From NCBI GenBank assembly GCA_947034895.1, contig OX344763.1, forward strand, positions 77,891,093-77,955,092: a DNA stretch of 64,000 nucleotides, written 5' to 3'. The notes beneath the pieces were generated by a model that had not been told where the DNA came from, searched no databases, and was given only the letters and a program-made list of their open reading frames with translations. The translations under genes and the position numbers were made by a program. Shown here piece after piece: positions 1 through 13,430 of this stretch; the first letter of the stretch is position 1, and every line of letters begins with the position of its first letter. Source of the DNA: Rhytidiadelphus loreus. Lineage: Eukaryota > Streptophyta > Bryopsida > Hypnales > Hylocomiaceae.

Positions 1-815
1 ATTAGAGGGGTCACGAGAAAATCCCATGACTGGAGAACCATTGCCGCGAGGGAGGGGAGAGTTCTCACACTGCATTTTTTTTGTTTGGGGTCTTGTGTTG
101 CGATCCCCTTACCTGTGCGTACTCGCGGTGATGCAAGCCTTCCCCGTGATCTCAGTTCCCTTCGCATACATGCCCCGCCAATGAGGGCCCTCTCAGTACC
201 GAGAGGGGGTCCGAGGCCTAGGTGGGTGAGCTTACATTAGAGGGGTCACGAGAAAATCCCATGACAGGAGAACCATTGCCGCGAGGGAGGGGAGAGTTCT
301 CACACTGCATTTTTTTTGTTTGGGGTCTTGCGTTGCGATCCCCTTACTTGTGCGTGCTCGCGGTGTTGCAAGCCTTCCCCGTGTTCTCAGTTCCCTTTGC
401 ATACCTGCCCCGACAATGAGGGCCCTCACGATGCCGAGAGGGGGTCCGAGGCCTAGGTGGGTGAGCTTACATTAGAGGGGTCACGAGAAAATCCCATGAC
501 TGGAGAACCCTTGCCGCGAGGGAGGGGAGAGTTCTCACACTGCATTGTTATTGTTTGGGGTCTTGCGTTGCGATCCCCTTACATGTGCGTGCTCACGGTG
601 TTGCAAGCCTTCCCCGTGATCTCAGTTCCCTTTGCATACATGCCCCGCCAATGAGGGTCCTCTCGGTGCCGAAAAGGGGTCCGAGGCCTGGGTGGGTGAG
701 CTTACATTAGAGGGGTCACGTAGAAATCACATGACTCAGCACCGCTTCCGCGAGGGAGTGGAGAATTCATACATTGTTTTTTTTTGTTTGGGGTCTTGTG
801 TTGCGATTCCCTAAC
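1..815. repeat. 235-bp satellite array, left part
   Basis: About 3.5 head-to-tail units of 235 bp; the word ATTAGAGGGG recurs at 1, 236, 471 and 706. Each unit contains a perfect hairpin, CCCTCTCGG/CCGAGAGGG, and a T-rich stretch. The last unit is cut at 815 by element E1, just after CCTAAC. Short open frames inside are by-products of the repeat, because 235 is not a multiple of three and the frames break between units. Confidence 0.95.
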
Positions 816-840
816 AACACTATATTCACTATTTTGAGAG
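816..840 (+). repeat. E1 terminal inverted repeat, transposase side
   Basis: Starts AACACTATATTCACTA and continues TTTTGAGAG. It resembles the E2 transposase-side end at 46664-46688 read on the other strand. Similarity between these two ends extends inward for about 160 bp, including a local hairpin (TTTTGAGAG...CTCTCAAAA). Confidence 0.85.
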
Positions 841-1057
841 GTTTGGTGTCTCTCAAAATAATATTGTCCATTTAGACTATATACAATGAATTATAATGTT
901 AGCCAGTTTAGGCGGGCAAACACTAAATTTACTAGTTGTAATGTGCAATTTCCATTAAAATGAGAGTCCCGTGAGTGATGGAATGTTCAATTAGATGTAT
1001 ATGTTTTAAGATAAATGTTCTGATTAATATAAATAAAGATTTTGCAATCTTCTGAAC

Positions 1058-1173
1058 ACCAAGTCATGAGCTCCACGGTTGGTTGTAAGGGGTTGTTTAT
1101 CTCATTGAAGCGGTCCGGGTTCGATTCCCGTGGAATTTGTATGAGCGCATGAGAGAAAAAACATGACTTGGTG
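1058..1173 (+). repeat. Hairpin with tRNA-like B box in E1 end
   Basis: CACCAAGTCATG (1058-1069) and its perfect inverse CATGACTTGGTG (1162-1173) enclose a loop of about 92 bp. The loop contains GGTTCGATTCC at 1118-1128, a match to the pol III B box of tRNA genes. No full cloverleaf could be built by eye. A homologous hairpin occurs in inverse orientation at the same place in E2 (46331-46446). It could be a tRNA-derived SINE relic or an integral subterminal structure; its presence in both elements favours the latter. Confidence 0.6.
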
Positions 1174-1489
1174 CTGCTAAGTGAGCTTTGTAGGCAGGAA
1201 AATTGTAACAACCAACCGGCCCCCTATCCAAACTTGTGACAAGTGCTTAACACGTTAACATAATAAAGAGTGGTTATACCCACTACCCTTTTCTTCAATC
1301 GTATTACATTTTCAAATTGACTTTAGACAGATATTAAGCTAGTAAAATAACATGAAATATCCAAAAAAGAGTATGTGCAAACATGAAATAGTAAATATAT
1401 TTATATAAATTTGAAGATTAAAACATAATCAATATCCAATATATCAATTTAACATATTATTACTAATTTCACGATAATATTCCACAAAA

Positions 1490-4327
1490 TCAAGTATACG
1501 AAGCCAAGCTTTGGTTGATGACTTCAATTTGAGCTGTAGGAATCTTGATCCTGCATTCGCGGGTACCTCTTCTGTTCTGGGACTTCCATGTTGTCATCAA
1601 AGCGTTTGTTTCTTCCCATAGCGGTGGTTTGGTTTCATCAACCTTCCAACGTAAACCTCTTTCACTGTCCCATCATGTATAGAAGTCACGAACATCCTGA
1701 TTCCTTGATGTTGGACAGAAGTATTGAATGAGCACGCAATTCGGCTTCTCAGGATTACAATTGGGATTAGACAACGCCCTTGCAATCCAAACCGGTTGAC
1801 TGTCACCATCTACGGGTCGGATTGCAACAAAATAGCCTTCAAAGAGATCCCGACCCACCCTAAAGGATGGTTGTGGGCGTCCACGCAAAGGCCCAACATA
1901 GGCCTCATCTGCTCCAAACTCTTCACGATCTTCACCATCATCTTGTAACTAATCCTCTAGAGTTGCTTGAATCCGAGTAGTTGACCAAAAACCGTCCTTT
2001 AAATTAGTAGAAGCAGATAATGGTTCTTGCAACGCCACCTTCACATCACGCCAGTAGTGTACCAAATGCTCATAGCGTCTTCGATATTCTCCAGTAACGT
2101 CAACATTGCATAACTTCTCCCAATACTTCACAAAGCCAGATATACCTTTCAAAATGTCATCCACCCCTCTCATTTCCTTCAACAAAATTGGCAACGGCTC
2201 TCCACGGGGCCACAAACTATGCCCCTCCGAATCTTCTTTCCACAACTTAATACCTCTACCATCCTCCCCTAACCAATCCACGTCAGTGCACAACAATTTG
2301 TACTTCATGACCGGACATCCCGTTGAATCTAGGTAGAACTTCACTTGTTGTGGTTTTGTGTGTCCAACCAGAGTCTCATCACCATCCACAAATGCACCTG
2401 CAATGAATCCTTTGAAATCGGGCACTTCTTCTATGAGGTGAAGGATAGTAGAAATGGACTCCACGTCCATAAATGACTTCATCAACATCGGGATTGTTGG
2501 AAAGTTCTCCTTTTTCAATAGCATGCTCCATCTTCCAAACAACGCGTCAATGTCATCGTGTGTATGACCCACAATCATGAAGTTTACATACACTTCACGG
2601 AAGATCTTGTTCGCAACAAGTAGAGACCAAAAACAGAAAACATATCTGTTTTTGTTGTCTCCAGTAGCATTGTCCATTTGCACGTTGAGAATAGGTGGCA
2701 AAGGTGTCGCTGGAACCAAGTTATCTGGTGGTGGAGGTAGAGATGAGTTGCACATCTCTGCACCCTTCAACACCGCTGTGAATAAATTTGTTGAGCCCGA
2801 CCCTACATACAACTGTCGAGAAGACGACTTTGGTGGCAATTCAAGATCTCGCAACAGCTTTGCCATAGAACCTATGGTATAGTTTGAATCATGGGGAAAG
2901 AGGTCCAATCCATAATGAGCATAACGGACATCAGCATGACCATGGGCAATCATGCCAGTGACAGACAAAGGCAACTTCATGAGGCCATCAAGGTCTTTAT
3001 TTTTGTGGGAGAAGACCGGGGAAGCAGTTTTGGCATGATCCATCTTGTCGTGCATAATCGTAAGGCATTCATGCGGAAAATTATGCGACTAGTAGCGATT
3101 TGCGTAGTACAACTCCCTATGAGCACGGGCAATAGCAAGATGCTTGTCCAACCTAATGGACCACTTCATAGCAGATTGAGATCCAGCAAGAGCACCCTTC
3201 CTGAGCTCTTTGAATTTGTCACAAGTAGCGCAACGAGCAAAATTGTCTCCTGGCTTCTTCACTTCATACTCAGAGAACCTTGAAGATCGAATCTTGCTCA
3301 AGCTTGAAATTGAAACCTCCTTCAATCCAAAAGCAGCATTAGTTTCATTGATTGCTTTCATCTGACCCTTCCATTGGAAGGTAGCTGGCAATATCCTAGA
3401 CACGACTTTGTCTCCAGACTTCAAAGTTCGTGTACGATGTGGCATGTGATCCGCTTCCTTATCAAGGATGCACTTCAAAGTAGCAGTAGCTTGTTGACTG
3501 TGTTTCCTAGGCTTCACCAATCCCATATTGCCATGTACTGCTGCCTCCCGACCATCCTTCATGTATGTTTGGTAGCGATAGAACGTGGCCTCCGGGACCC
3601 CAGAAATATGCATCCATGCTTGCATGCACACAGGTATTTCTTCAATCATCACCATCCTTCTGCCACGTGAGTCTCGATGAACTTATCTATGTACTTCAGT
3701 TTTCATAAAGGCTCTGTGCTTGAACGTTGAATTCCGATACATTCGTTCCCGAAAGGCTCGAATCTTGTCCCTTGGAAACGGTTGAACACAATTTTGGCTG
3801 CAGCAGACTTTACTAGACACCAAGTTGATAGAGTCTTGAGTGAGTAGGTCATTTGATTTGATGGCAGTCTTGCGAGGAGGATTTCTTATGGTACTTGTGT
3901 ACGGTCTAACAGATGTTGAAGATGGCGGGTTTAAGAGAGTTGCTTGCAACCGGTTGAAATTATCACGGGCCTCATGGTCATGCAAGCTTGCCCCACGACA
4001 GTGGACAAGATTTATAGGCCAAGCAACTAAAGAGTACACCTACTCTTGTGAGATATCCAATTCCGAATGTGTCTTGGAAATGAAGACTGCTACATGAGTG
4101 TCTCCAAGAGGACCGTTGCTTCCCAGCACAAGGTCAGAATTCACACTATGGCAAGTACCTTCTACAACAAGGACGCCTGCATTGTTGTATAGAGTAACGC
4201 ACTTTGTATTCCAGAGACGACGCGAAAGTCCTTCACACACCAGAATGTCAACATTCACTTCTTCGGGAATTTGGTATTCGCCATCAGAGAAGTCCATATT
4301 GTCGTCCGCTAACAAATCGGAATCCAT
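1490..4327 (-). pseudogene. DUF7869-type transposase of E1, five stops
   Basis: One continuous frame of 946 codons, almost the length of the E2 copy (945), with no frameshift and five premature stops, near 4040, 3683, 3089, 1949 and 1673. Order of parts: an N-terminal region with a VVEG...SVNSD motif, a Cys motif (CCSQNC), a helix-turn-helix-like stretch around GVPEATFYRYQ, and a CATCDKF Cys motif. The catalytic-looking blocks MHDKMDHAKT, QMDNATGDNKN and GHTHDDIDALFGRW follow, then a C-terminal domain ending SLASYT. The spaced Asp residues suggest an RNase-H-like DDE fold; that is inference from family resemblance. It points outward and ends about 670 bp from the E1 terminus, so it is probably the former E1 transposase, now dead unless complemented by another copy. 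Confidence 0.85.
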
Positions 4328-4439
4328 GATAACTACAAATCAAAGAATATATTACTCAGTCAGGAAAGAGGCAAACGTCGAGTTCAACAAGATGCTTCAA
4401 AAAATAATCAAGTGAACATAGGTTTACAAAAGGAAATCT

Positions 4440-5560
4440 AGTAGATTAAATTAAAGAATTATTTCTTTGTCTGCAATTCAAGTCGATAAGAGCTGAATTG
4501 TAAAGGTGTTGATTATGTTACTACAATGAAACTCTATGATGTTTATAGACATTAAGTAATTCCAACCGTAATGTAATCAGGGTTTTTGCTGGTCAATTAG
4601 TGATGAACTAGAGGAAAAATATATTTACTGGAGATCAATTGCAAATGACATCTAAGTGAAATACATATGAGGAAAATGATTTGATTTTTTGGAAAATGTA
4701 TAATCTGCAATATTTGTGTTCAATTCTTCATAAGTAGAATGTGCAGTTTAGGTTGTTACCACCTGAACTACACATAAAGAATTTTACTTATTTTCACATG
4801 TTCAAGACAAATAGATAAAAGACTTCAACTTACTTGGAATAAAATGCTAAATAATACTCTTGGCAATACGACCTGATTATCAAGATTAAAACTACAGTCA
4901 TCATATTTTTATATTTTTGACACCAAACCAAAACTCTACAATGTCAACATTCACTCGTGGACATTTGCAATTCAGGTGGTAGCTACCTGAATTGCACAAT
5001 TCATTATTCAACTTGTGAAAAAAATAACATGCTCAGACACCAATTTAACTAGGTTACATCAATGATGAAAGGAGATGAAAAATGTCTAATTATATCAAAT
5101 GCCAATTCATCCAGATCTGCTCATTAATTTTTTTTTAATTATTTTTTCACGTTCACAATTATATATCAAAAGGTTGTGCATTTCAGGTTGATACCACCTG
5201 ATTTGCACCCCGTCACCAAGAGACACACGTTTCGTCAAGGCTAGGAAAGTAAAAGAGTGTATCTTATGAAGATTACGATGTTTCACACAAGGTGTCACCA
5301 TTCAGGTTGATACGAGCTGATCTGCACAGCCTATTAGACAAACATCCGGTACAAGCAGATTATAAGGGAAAAAAGTATATCCCAATAGGTTTGAAATTCA
5401 CAATGCAAGGCGTCTTAATTCAGGTTGATACGAGCTGATCTGCACAAGTCTCTAAACAATAATACAGTACTTTTCATTATAGACACATATCTAGGATTCT
5501 CGAGTGTCAAAATTATTTTATATCCTTTTCCAATTCAGGTCTTAGCGACCTGAACTGCAC
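4440..5560. promoter_or_regulatory. E1-type palindrome array upstream of transposase
   Basis: About seven copies of a degenerate inverted repeat with arms close to TGCAATTCAGGT and ACCTGAATTGCA around a 5-8 bp centre, near 4465, 4745, 4965, 5180, 5302, 5418 and 5533. They lie in non-coding DNA just upstream of the E1 transposase start. The same palindrome recurs upstream of and inside introns of the E1 cargo gene but was not seen in E2 or E3. Likely protein-binding sites; the protein is unknown. Confidence 0.75.
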
Positions 5561-7021
5561 AATCAACAATTAATTGTAGAATGACCCTATATTTTTCGGC
5601 GGAAAATGCGGATCTCTAAGGACGATCACTGTCATCTAGATAACACAATATGCCAAACAAAATGAAATCACAACACTACAAGCCAATAACCCGGGACAAA
5701 AATTTGGCTTCCATTTCACTGGACCAAGGATTCACGATCTCGATGACCAATTCAATTGATCATTTCTTGAAAGTTGTACTTCAGATGGAGTCAAGTTCCT
5801 TACAAGTAGAATCAATTAAAAACGTTACTTGGTCACAAACTCAATGACATTCAACACAAAACTTGACTGGCATCCTTGAAAATGCATGAATCGAGTCCAT
5901 TGAAAGTCCGAGAGAGCACACTAGTATCCCGAGAATGCACACTAGTATCCCAAGAAAGCACACTGGTATCCCGAGAGAGCACACTGGTATCTCGAGAGAG
6001 AACACTGTTATCCCGAGAGAGGAAATAGAAGCCTTATTGAGCGCAGTAAAAGTCCGACAGAGCGCAAGAAGTGGTCTCGTCACTCTTCACGACCTCATTT
6101 CTGCAGGGCTATAGAATTCTACGACACATTGCAATCAGTTCCAAAATCAATCTGAAAACTTTGGGTTCATGAACTTGCTCAAGAAACAGGTTAGTTTGGG
6201 AATTTCCAAATCGATGGGAGGCTCTTGATTCATGCGAGTCAGACTTCTACTAAAACATCAAACGACAGATGCCAAAAACATCTCTACAAAACATATTTGT
6301 AAGAGTGGGTGCAACTGTTTAAATACATTCATGGGCTCTCTCATCCTGATGAATAAACAAGTAGCTGCGGTACAAGAAAGTACAAGACGCTCTAACCCTG
6401 TAGCATTCGCTCACTTATTGATTAGTTATGGATTTTCGATTGTGAGCATTAGCAGTCCAAGAGAGCACGGTGAAGTGCATCAACTCCTTACGAGATTCAT
6501 AGATGCACAAACAAGATTTTACAACGTAAGTTCAATAGAGTTATCACCTACAAGCAAGGACGCCTCAGAAATAATACCGTGATCGTCAAAAACAAGAAAA
6601 GCGTCGACTAAAACTGGGAAAAAAACAAAAACAGAGCGCAACCAAAGTATCAGATGAAATGGCGATGGCGGAAAAACACTGCGGTAGGAGGACGTCCCAA
6701 ACCGTGAGGGCCTGAGAGACCGCCTGGCGGGAGTGAAGACGCACGACAACAATTGCGGGAGATTTCAAATTCAAGAATTTCCTTCACAGTGGACGCACAT
6801 TTCCGCCGAAGATTATGCTTGCTACTACGGCATCATTCCAAAAATATCACGAAGCCCTATTTCCGTAGACTAGATTCTCTTCCAAGAATTCGATGTGCCT
6901 TGCCAGTACCTTCCTCGCCGGATTCCATGCAGGACTCTGCTTCCGCCAGCCAGCCTGCGGTATTTCCGACTGTACTTCATTAACCAAACGGAATTTATCT
7001 AAATTTCATGAGTGGCATTGC
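5561..7021. other. No gene seen; contains 21-bp minisatellite
   Basis: Non-coding DNA between the palindrome array and a PIF/Harbinger-like insertion. Open frames here are short and show no domain or splice support. The only clear structure is the minisatellite at 5911-6022. Confidence 0.6.
5911..6022. repeat. 21-bp minisatellite, about five copies
   Basis: The unit AGAGAGCACACTAGTATCCC plus G is repeated with few changes. It also creates a repetitive open frame on the minus strand (CSLGIPVC-like), which looks incidental. Confidence 0.9.
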
Positions 7022-7024
7022 TTA

Positions 7025-8543
7025 GAGCATCGCCACTTTGGCCCGGCCAAATCCCCACGGTAAAGGGCCTTTGGCGGGCTCATTTTGGCAAGCGGCCACA
7101 GTGACTTTGGATTGCCCCACTGTGACACGGTGGGTGGACCCGGGACCATTAATGCAAAAGTTTGAAAAGTAAACAGTGGATCAAAAATGTAAAAGCATTG
7201 TTCTAATTTTAATGAGAGATGGAAAAAAAAAAAAAAAAAAAAAAAAAAATGTAAAAGCATTGTTCTAATTTTAATGAGAGATCTTTATTAGTGACTGTCC
7301 CCCCACCTTTATCAGTGAGAATTTTTCAAAAATATTAAATATTAAAAATAATAACTTGGTTAAAAATTTATTTAACTTCAAAGTATTGTCAACAATAGAA
7401 TTTGGTGCCTTGGAGATTATAGGATTAATTGAGAGTTTGGGAAAAATAATATAATTAAATTTCCATTATTAGTGTTTCTTTAACCCTTAAAGGACCAAAG
7501 AGCCCACTTTGGGCTTATTTAGAACTCAATTAGGCTATGTTGACTACATAATTAGGAATTTTTGCATTAATTTTTTGAATGTATGATAGTCATTAGAATT
7601 TATGTGTAAAACTTTGTTTTCCATCATTCCAATGAATATTACAAAATTTATAAATATTATTATTTTTTATATCAAACCAGCCAACCAAAAATATATTCTA
7701 ACCAGATATTAATTATTGTTTGGAAATTGTATAGATAAGTACCTAATCAAAAAAATCTGAACCACTTAATCAAACTCCTTATAACTTTCATCTTATTAGT
7801 AGAATAAATTAATCAAATGTTCTATTGCATGAATTAATTAAAACAAGATATAAAACAACAACATTTACTTGTTTTAAATATGAGTGTTAGATTACTATTA
7901 GAGCCTACATCCATATATAATTAAGAGATCAAAAATAAAAGTTTTATCTTTTACATAATAAGTGTTATGTATATAAATATAATTATATTTTCATTTCATA
8001 TTTTCTTGTACTCTTGAATTTCCATGTAATACATTCATTTTTTCATTTTATATTTTCATCTTCTTTTTTGTTTAGGATAGCCTAAATCCTTCCCAAGTAT
8101 GTGGGGTGCACTATGTGAAGGATTGCCTCTAGGGCGTCCTCACATACTTGAAGGGCCACCACTGTCTCCAAACCCTCCACCACCATCTCCAAACCCTCCA
8201 CTACCATCTCCAAACCCTCCATTTTGTGATTGCCCCTCCCTAATTCGTCCCTGTGCAAGGCCACTTCGGCCACCCCTGCGCCCTCCCAATGCTACACGAC
8301 CACCCCTTGCCATCAATACATAATCCCACTAAACAAGAAAACACAAAAGATAAAGAAAAAATTGTCACACCGGGCCACTGTAGCAAATCTCACCGTCCAC
8401 GGGAAGCTATGGGAAAAACTACCACTTATCCCGTGCTCGGTGCTTCAAAGTCCATTGACCGGGCCACAGTGGGGGACAATTATGCCTCCGGCCCCGGCCT
8501 ATCCCGTCCCGGCCATGTAGGCCGGACCACGGTGGCGATGCTC
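7025..8543. mobile_element. PIF/Harbinger-like non-autonomous element
   Basis: The ends are GAGCATCGCCAC and GTGGCGATGCTC, an inverted repeat that extends imperfectly into a GGCCGG-rich stretch. The element is flanked by TTA on both sides (7022-7024 and 8544-8546), the duplication expected of PIF/Harbinger elements. It is 1.5 kb with no transposase frame. Inside, a segment of about 32 bp (GTAAAAGCATTGTTC...) is duplicated on either side of a poly-A run at about 7219-7248. Confidence 0.8.
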
Positions 8544-8546
8544 TTA

Positions 8547-10158
8547 GACACCATCAATGATTTATTCTGTACCTCCAAATGTGGAATTCAAGATTGTTTT
8601 TCTCACAGCCCCTAAATCATACATCTTTCGAGTTTCATAAAATTTTGTTTGAGAAATGTGAATCATATGAGGAAGAGGAGGTGCTCCACGGTCTGAAAAT
8701 ATTCAAAGTGCCTTATATGACAATGTGCAATATTTGTGAGATTACAGTCCTTCCCAGATAATAAAAGTATTTTTTAATTCTAGGTTTGCACTGTAAGTGT
8801 GACAAGGGTCCTGAACTCCTCATTTCTTGGGGGATGCAAGTAAAAGACATCAGAAAGAACAAAGAAACAGTGTATCTTAACTGATAAAAGAAGGAACAAA
8901 AAGCTGGAAGGAGGGGAAAAAAGGTCATGATGTGACCTTAAAAGTTAGTAGAATGCTTCCAAGTGTCTCCAATTGGAATGTCATTGAGGAAGAATGCTCA
9001 TGTCATGAGCATCTTGCTAGTTGGATTGTGCCTTGAGCCAATGAAAACACCCCAAGTACCGCACACTAATGTGAAATATGGTACTTAGGGCTTAGTAACT
9101 GAAGTTAGTGTAGGGCTCATAATGTTAGTTACGAGTACTCTCTTCTAATGAGAATGTCAATTAATTTCATTGTTAATCAATACCATGGCACCATAGCAAT
9201 GTCCTATGATCTTGAACAAATATTTATTTTGCTTTCACCCTGCCTCTAAATGCCTGAGGTACCAAATTTTGGGGTCCACAATATTTTGAAATTTAATAAA
9301 ACTTAATCAAGTTGCTATTTTTAGTAGTTTATATTTTCAAAAAATTATTTTTCAAGTCCAGTTTTAGCATCAAAAATTTGATTTTGAAATGATTGCTTAT
9401 TAGAAATACTTATTAGTAGCACATTAAAAATTTAGTTAAAAAATTGTAGAAGATATTTTGACAAGCCATAAATTGATTGTGGTTATGTGTGTTATTGTGT
9501 TAGGCCCTTTGACCTCATATTTTATAGTGACCCAATTTTTAGATTTGACATGATTGTGAAAAGAAGATTGAAAGACTTCAAATTACTTTTGTAGACCTAA
9601 TGCCCTCATGATCAAAGATTATATTCTTTCAACTCATAAGTGACGTTGTAATATTGTTGTGGTTTCTTCTCCTATGTTATCTTTAATATTTCTAGTTTGA
9701 TTTTGCATTAATACAATTCTAAAAAAATGATACAAATTATCAAATGTTGGCTTTTTGTTAGTTTAGGACAAATTCCTATAAGCTCAAAGAAGGCCTTGGA
9801 CATTTAGGGGTTAAGAGAAAAAGTTTAGCAACTCAAATAAGAATGTACAAGTTAGTATAAAATCAATTAAAAAAAAGCACAACAATTGTTTTTTAATAGC
9901 ATAACAACCGACAACACATAATCAACACTATTTATTAAGTACCCCAAATAACAGTCCTTCCGTCCCTAAATGATCTTGGAGTTGGTCAAATAGTGTGGGA
10001 TTAAAGTTGAAATAACATTACCTCTATCCATTTCTAAATATTTAAGATGAGCAATTGCAAGATTATTTTGGGACAAAGGAAATATTTTTTTAGTCCCAAA
10101 ATATCTTGTGATAATAAAAAATATATGTATACATATAGGACAGCCAACCATAATATAG
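8547..10158. other. No gene seen, AT-rich
   Basis: AT-rich intergenic DNA inside E1. No open frame with recognisable content, no clear terminal repeats and no RNA gene could be found by eye. Confidence 0.6.
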
Positions 10159-10505
10159 AACCTTCAAGTGCCCAGAATTGCAAGTGAAGACTTCTTATAA
10201 GTGATGTAGGCCTCAAAATAATATATCCTACTCCAAAAACATCTTGAGGGACTAGGAAAAGAAATAAGAAAACCTTCAAGTGTCTAGAATTGCAAATAAA
10301 GGCTTCTTGTAATTTGTTGAGGCTTTGAAATAATATATCCTAGTTCTAAGAGACTAAGACATCTTATTGGGCTAAGAAAAAAAATATAATATATAAAACC
10401 TCCAAGTGTCTAAAATTGCAAGTGAAGGCTTCCTTTAATTTGTTGAGGATTTAAAATAATACATGCTAGTTCCACAACTTCTTCTGGGACTAGGAAATAA
10501 AACTA
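10159..10505. repeat. Three diverged tandem copies, 110-125 bp
   Basis: The sequence ACCTTCAAGTGTCTAGAATT and what follows recurs near 10160, 10272 and 10397 with substitutions and small length changes. Confidence 0.75.
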
Positions 10506-10628
10506 TAGTATATAAAAATTAAATTAAATGAAGACAAGATTTCCATAAAAAAATATAAGAAAAAGAAATAGAAGAGAATGAATGAATATACAAGCTTGCA
10601 TGTATCAACGACAATATATAATGTAAAT

Positions 10629-11337
10629 AATCTCATGAAATTCACGTCCAAAAAGAATGGGAAACATGTTGTGCAAGTTACAATTATTCATAAAGTCACG
10701 AATTCAAAAAAATTTGCAATTGGTGGTCACTTGAAATGACCTTGAATGTCTTTGAAAGTAAAAAATTGGGGCATGCACCTAGCCTTGTACTTTAATGTCC
10801 ACAAAAATGTAATCTCATGAAATTCACGTCCAAAAAAAATGGGAAACATGTTGTGCAAGTTACAATTATTCATAAAGTCACGGATTCAAAAAAATTTGCA
10901 ATAGGTGGTCACTTGAAATGACCTTGAATGTCTATGAAAGTAAAAAATTGGGGCATGCACCTAGCCCTGTATTTTAATGTCCACAAAAATGTAATCTCAT
11001 AGAATTCACGTCCAAAAAAAATGGGAAACATGTTGTGCAAGTTACAATTATTCATAAAGTCACGGATTCAAAAAAATTTGCAATAGGTGGTCACTTGAAA
11101 TGACCTTGAATGTCTGTGAAAGTAAAAAATTGGGGCATGCACCTAGCCCTGTACTTTAATGTCCACAAAAATGTAATCTCATAGAATTCACGTCCAAAAA
11201 AATGGGAAACATGTTGTGCAAGTTACAATTATTCATAAAGTCACAAATTCAAAAGAATTTGCAATAGGTGGTCACTTGAAATGACCTTAAATGTCTGTGA
11301 AAGTAAAAATTGGGGCATGCACCTAGCCCTATACTTT
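10629..11337. repeat. 182-bp tandem repeat, 3.9 copies
   Basis: AATCTCAT(G/A)(A/G)AATTCACGTCC starts at 10629, 10811, 10993 and 11175, a regular 182-bp period. Units are highly similar, so the expansion is fairly recent. The length is in the range of plant satellites. No coding capacity. Confidence 0.95.
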
Positions 11338-13280
11338 AGCTATATGTAGATGTAAGACTCTAATTTATTTTTAAACACCTCTATTGAAATAAGGCTATTT
11401 TACTTTTTTAAATGCATACCATTTGACAAATTGAAGATTGTAATGTTTTGTTTTTCTACATAGTGTAAGAAGATTAGTGTTGTTGTTCTAGGTACTAATT
11501 CTTGAAAAAATTGAAAGCTATACCAATGTTAAAAAAAGCAATCTTAGGAAATAAGCTTTTCAAAATTTTAGGTTAGGATTGTTTATGAATTCATTTTTGA
11601 CAATCAAGAAAGATAAACCATTCCACGTGATTGAGTTACTTTTGTATTATCAATATTTTAGTTGAAATTGGATTTAGGGAAAAATCTATCTAGAACTTTA
11701 AGAAAGTGAAAGATTTGTAGTAAAGTTTCATTTTACTTCTTATAAAATTAGAAGAAGTAGAATAAAGTTTCCTTTCACTTTTTAAGAACATAGGAAAACT
11801 ATAATGAATTTCTATTTTCCTTTTCAAAAAAATAAAAGAACGACAATGTAAAATGTTGCTTTCACTTTTAGATTTAAGTCTTTAAATTGAATTGAAAGCA
11901 CCATAGAAAATATAACCTATGAAATGCATTAAAAAATACAGTTCATGGTCATTATTGTTTCATTTTAGTAATTAAAGTTCAATGAAAGACATTATTGTAT
12001 ATAACAACATAAAACAATTGACTTCAACAAAGGTAATTATCGATTACAATAGGGCTTGGATTAAGGTAGTATGCTCTAAAAGCAAACTAGCATGTAAGGG
12101 TTGGTCCACCTTTTTAATAGGTTATCATGTATAGAAATCTTTTTCAATCTCTTTCAAAAGAAGGAAAGTAGATGTGGAACCTAACCAAAGTGGTTATGTA
12201 TTTATCAAAGCATCTTTGAATTACTTATAAATTTTCAAAGATTTGGAGCATAGGCTCCTATTTTTGACCTCCCAAAATCCATCTCCTTGCAACTTGTAAA
12301 GAGATGTGTGGAAATCAAAGACAATGATAGGTTCTTGCAATAGAAAAATAATTTTTCCTTGATTTATTTATTTGCTATCGTGGTCCGTTTAAGAATCACT
12401 CATTCTTTCTTCTTCAACTAATAGTAGGGTCCATTTGGAGAAGATGGATGCATTTAGAGTGTACTACCAGACTAGTTGGAAGGACCTTGAAGAAATGGAA
12501 TTACTAATCATCTTTTACTTTTGCAATATTGTTTGAATACAAATTTAAAACATTGTAGTAAGGGTTTAGCACTTATAACATACAGATAATTCCAATAAGA
12601 TTTTACTTCTTTAGAGGTGCAGCCAGATAATTTACCTGGTTTGTAGGCAGAAACAATAGGTTTTGTGGGAACTTTCACATGTATCTAGTAAGTTCCTTTA
12701 TGAGAACAGGCAATTGCAAATTCCTTATTTTTTACCAGGTGATACTAGCCCCAGCTACTTTCGAGGCACTTCGACAGAGCACATCTGTATCCGCATCCGA
12801 GCTTCCGGCGCCCTAGAATCTCGTGTCTGTAACCACATTGACTCCTTCAGCCAGTTTGTTGCGCGCTGCACTTCTCATTGACGACGAAAAGGGGGAGCAC
12901 AAGTACTGTACTGTAGTGGAGGGGGCTTTTAGGGTTCGAATTTTTTTTCGCTCGGAAGTGAGGGTCGCGAACCAGAGAAGTGGAGGTCGCAGAGCTACGA
13001 AGTGGAGGTCGCGGAGTTGCAAAGTGGAGGTCGTGGAGGTGCAAAGTCAGGTTGCGGAGGTGCGAAGTCTGGAAGTTCAAAGGTACGTCCCAAGCAAATC
13101 TTTCAGAAACATTTTGTGTTTGTAATTTGTTGTCAATTTAGTTTTCTTGAAGCTTCCGATGTGCTTGAAATATTGTTTTTCTTGATTTCCTAAGCAACTA
13201 TAGGGACTTCTGTGGTGACGGTGTTGCTTTGTGTAAGTTTGTCGCCTGCGGTGTGCCTTTCATATTTGATTCCAATTGAG
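11338..13280. other. No gene seen
   Basis: AT-rich to about 12650, then a more GC-rich stretch (12760-13100) with short purine-rich repeats of GGAGGTCGCGGAG type. The latter could be promoter or untranslated leader sequence of the cargo gene 3 kb downstream, but nothing proves it. Confidence 0.45.
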
Positions 13281-13430
13281 CTTTTTTGAGTGACGCTAGG
13301 ATTTACGATATAGATTTGATTTCTATTGTCCTTTTTTTAGTGACGCTAGGGTTTACGGTACAGATTTGGTTTCTATTGTGCTTTTCTGAGCGATGCTAGG
13401 GTTTACGGTACAAATTTGGTTTCTGTTGTG
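13281..13430. repeat. 50-bp tandem repeat, three copies
   Basis: Units starting CTTTTTTGAGTGACGCTAGG recur at 13281, 13331 and 13381 and end in TTCTATTGTG-like sequence. Confidence 0.85.

Noticed and set aside
1100..1140. A functional tRNA gene at the GGTTCGATTCC box
   Set aside because: No acceptor stem or complete cloverleaf could be drawn; only the B box and an outer hairpin are present.
1490..4327. Stops in the transposase repaired by U-to-C RNA editing
   Set aside because: Changing T to C would give Gln or Arg, while the E2 residues at these sites are Trp, Gln, Arg, Glu and Gly; editing of this kind is also known from organelles, not nuclear genes.
5911..6083. Possible CRISPR-like or small repetitive protein
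   Set aside because: The 21-bp units have no spacers, and the coding frame is incidental.
6232..6582. 116-residue frame
   Set aside because: No homologue in E2, no domain, no splice or start context.
7025..8543. Third giant-element terminus
   Set aside because: Ends are GAGCATC with a TTA duplication, typical of PIF/Harbinger, unlike the AACA ends and 4-bp duplications.
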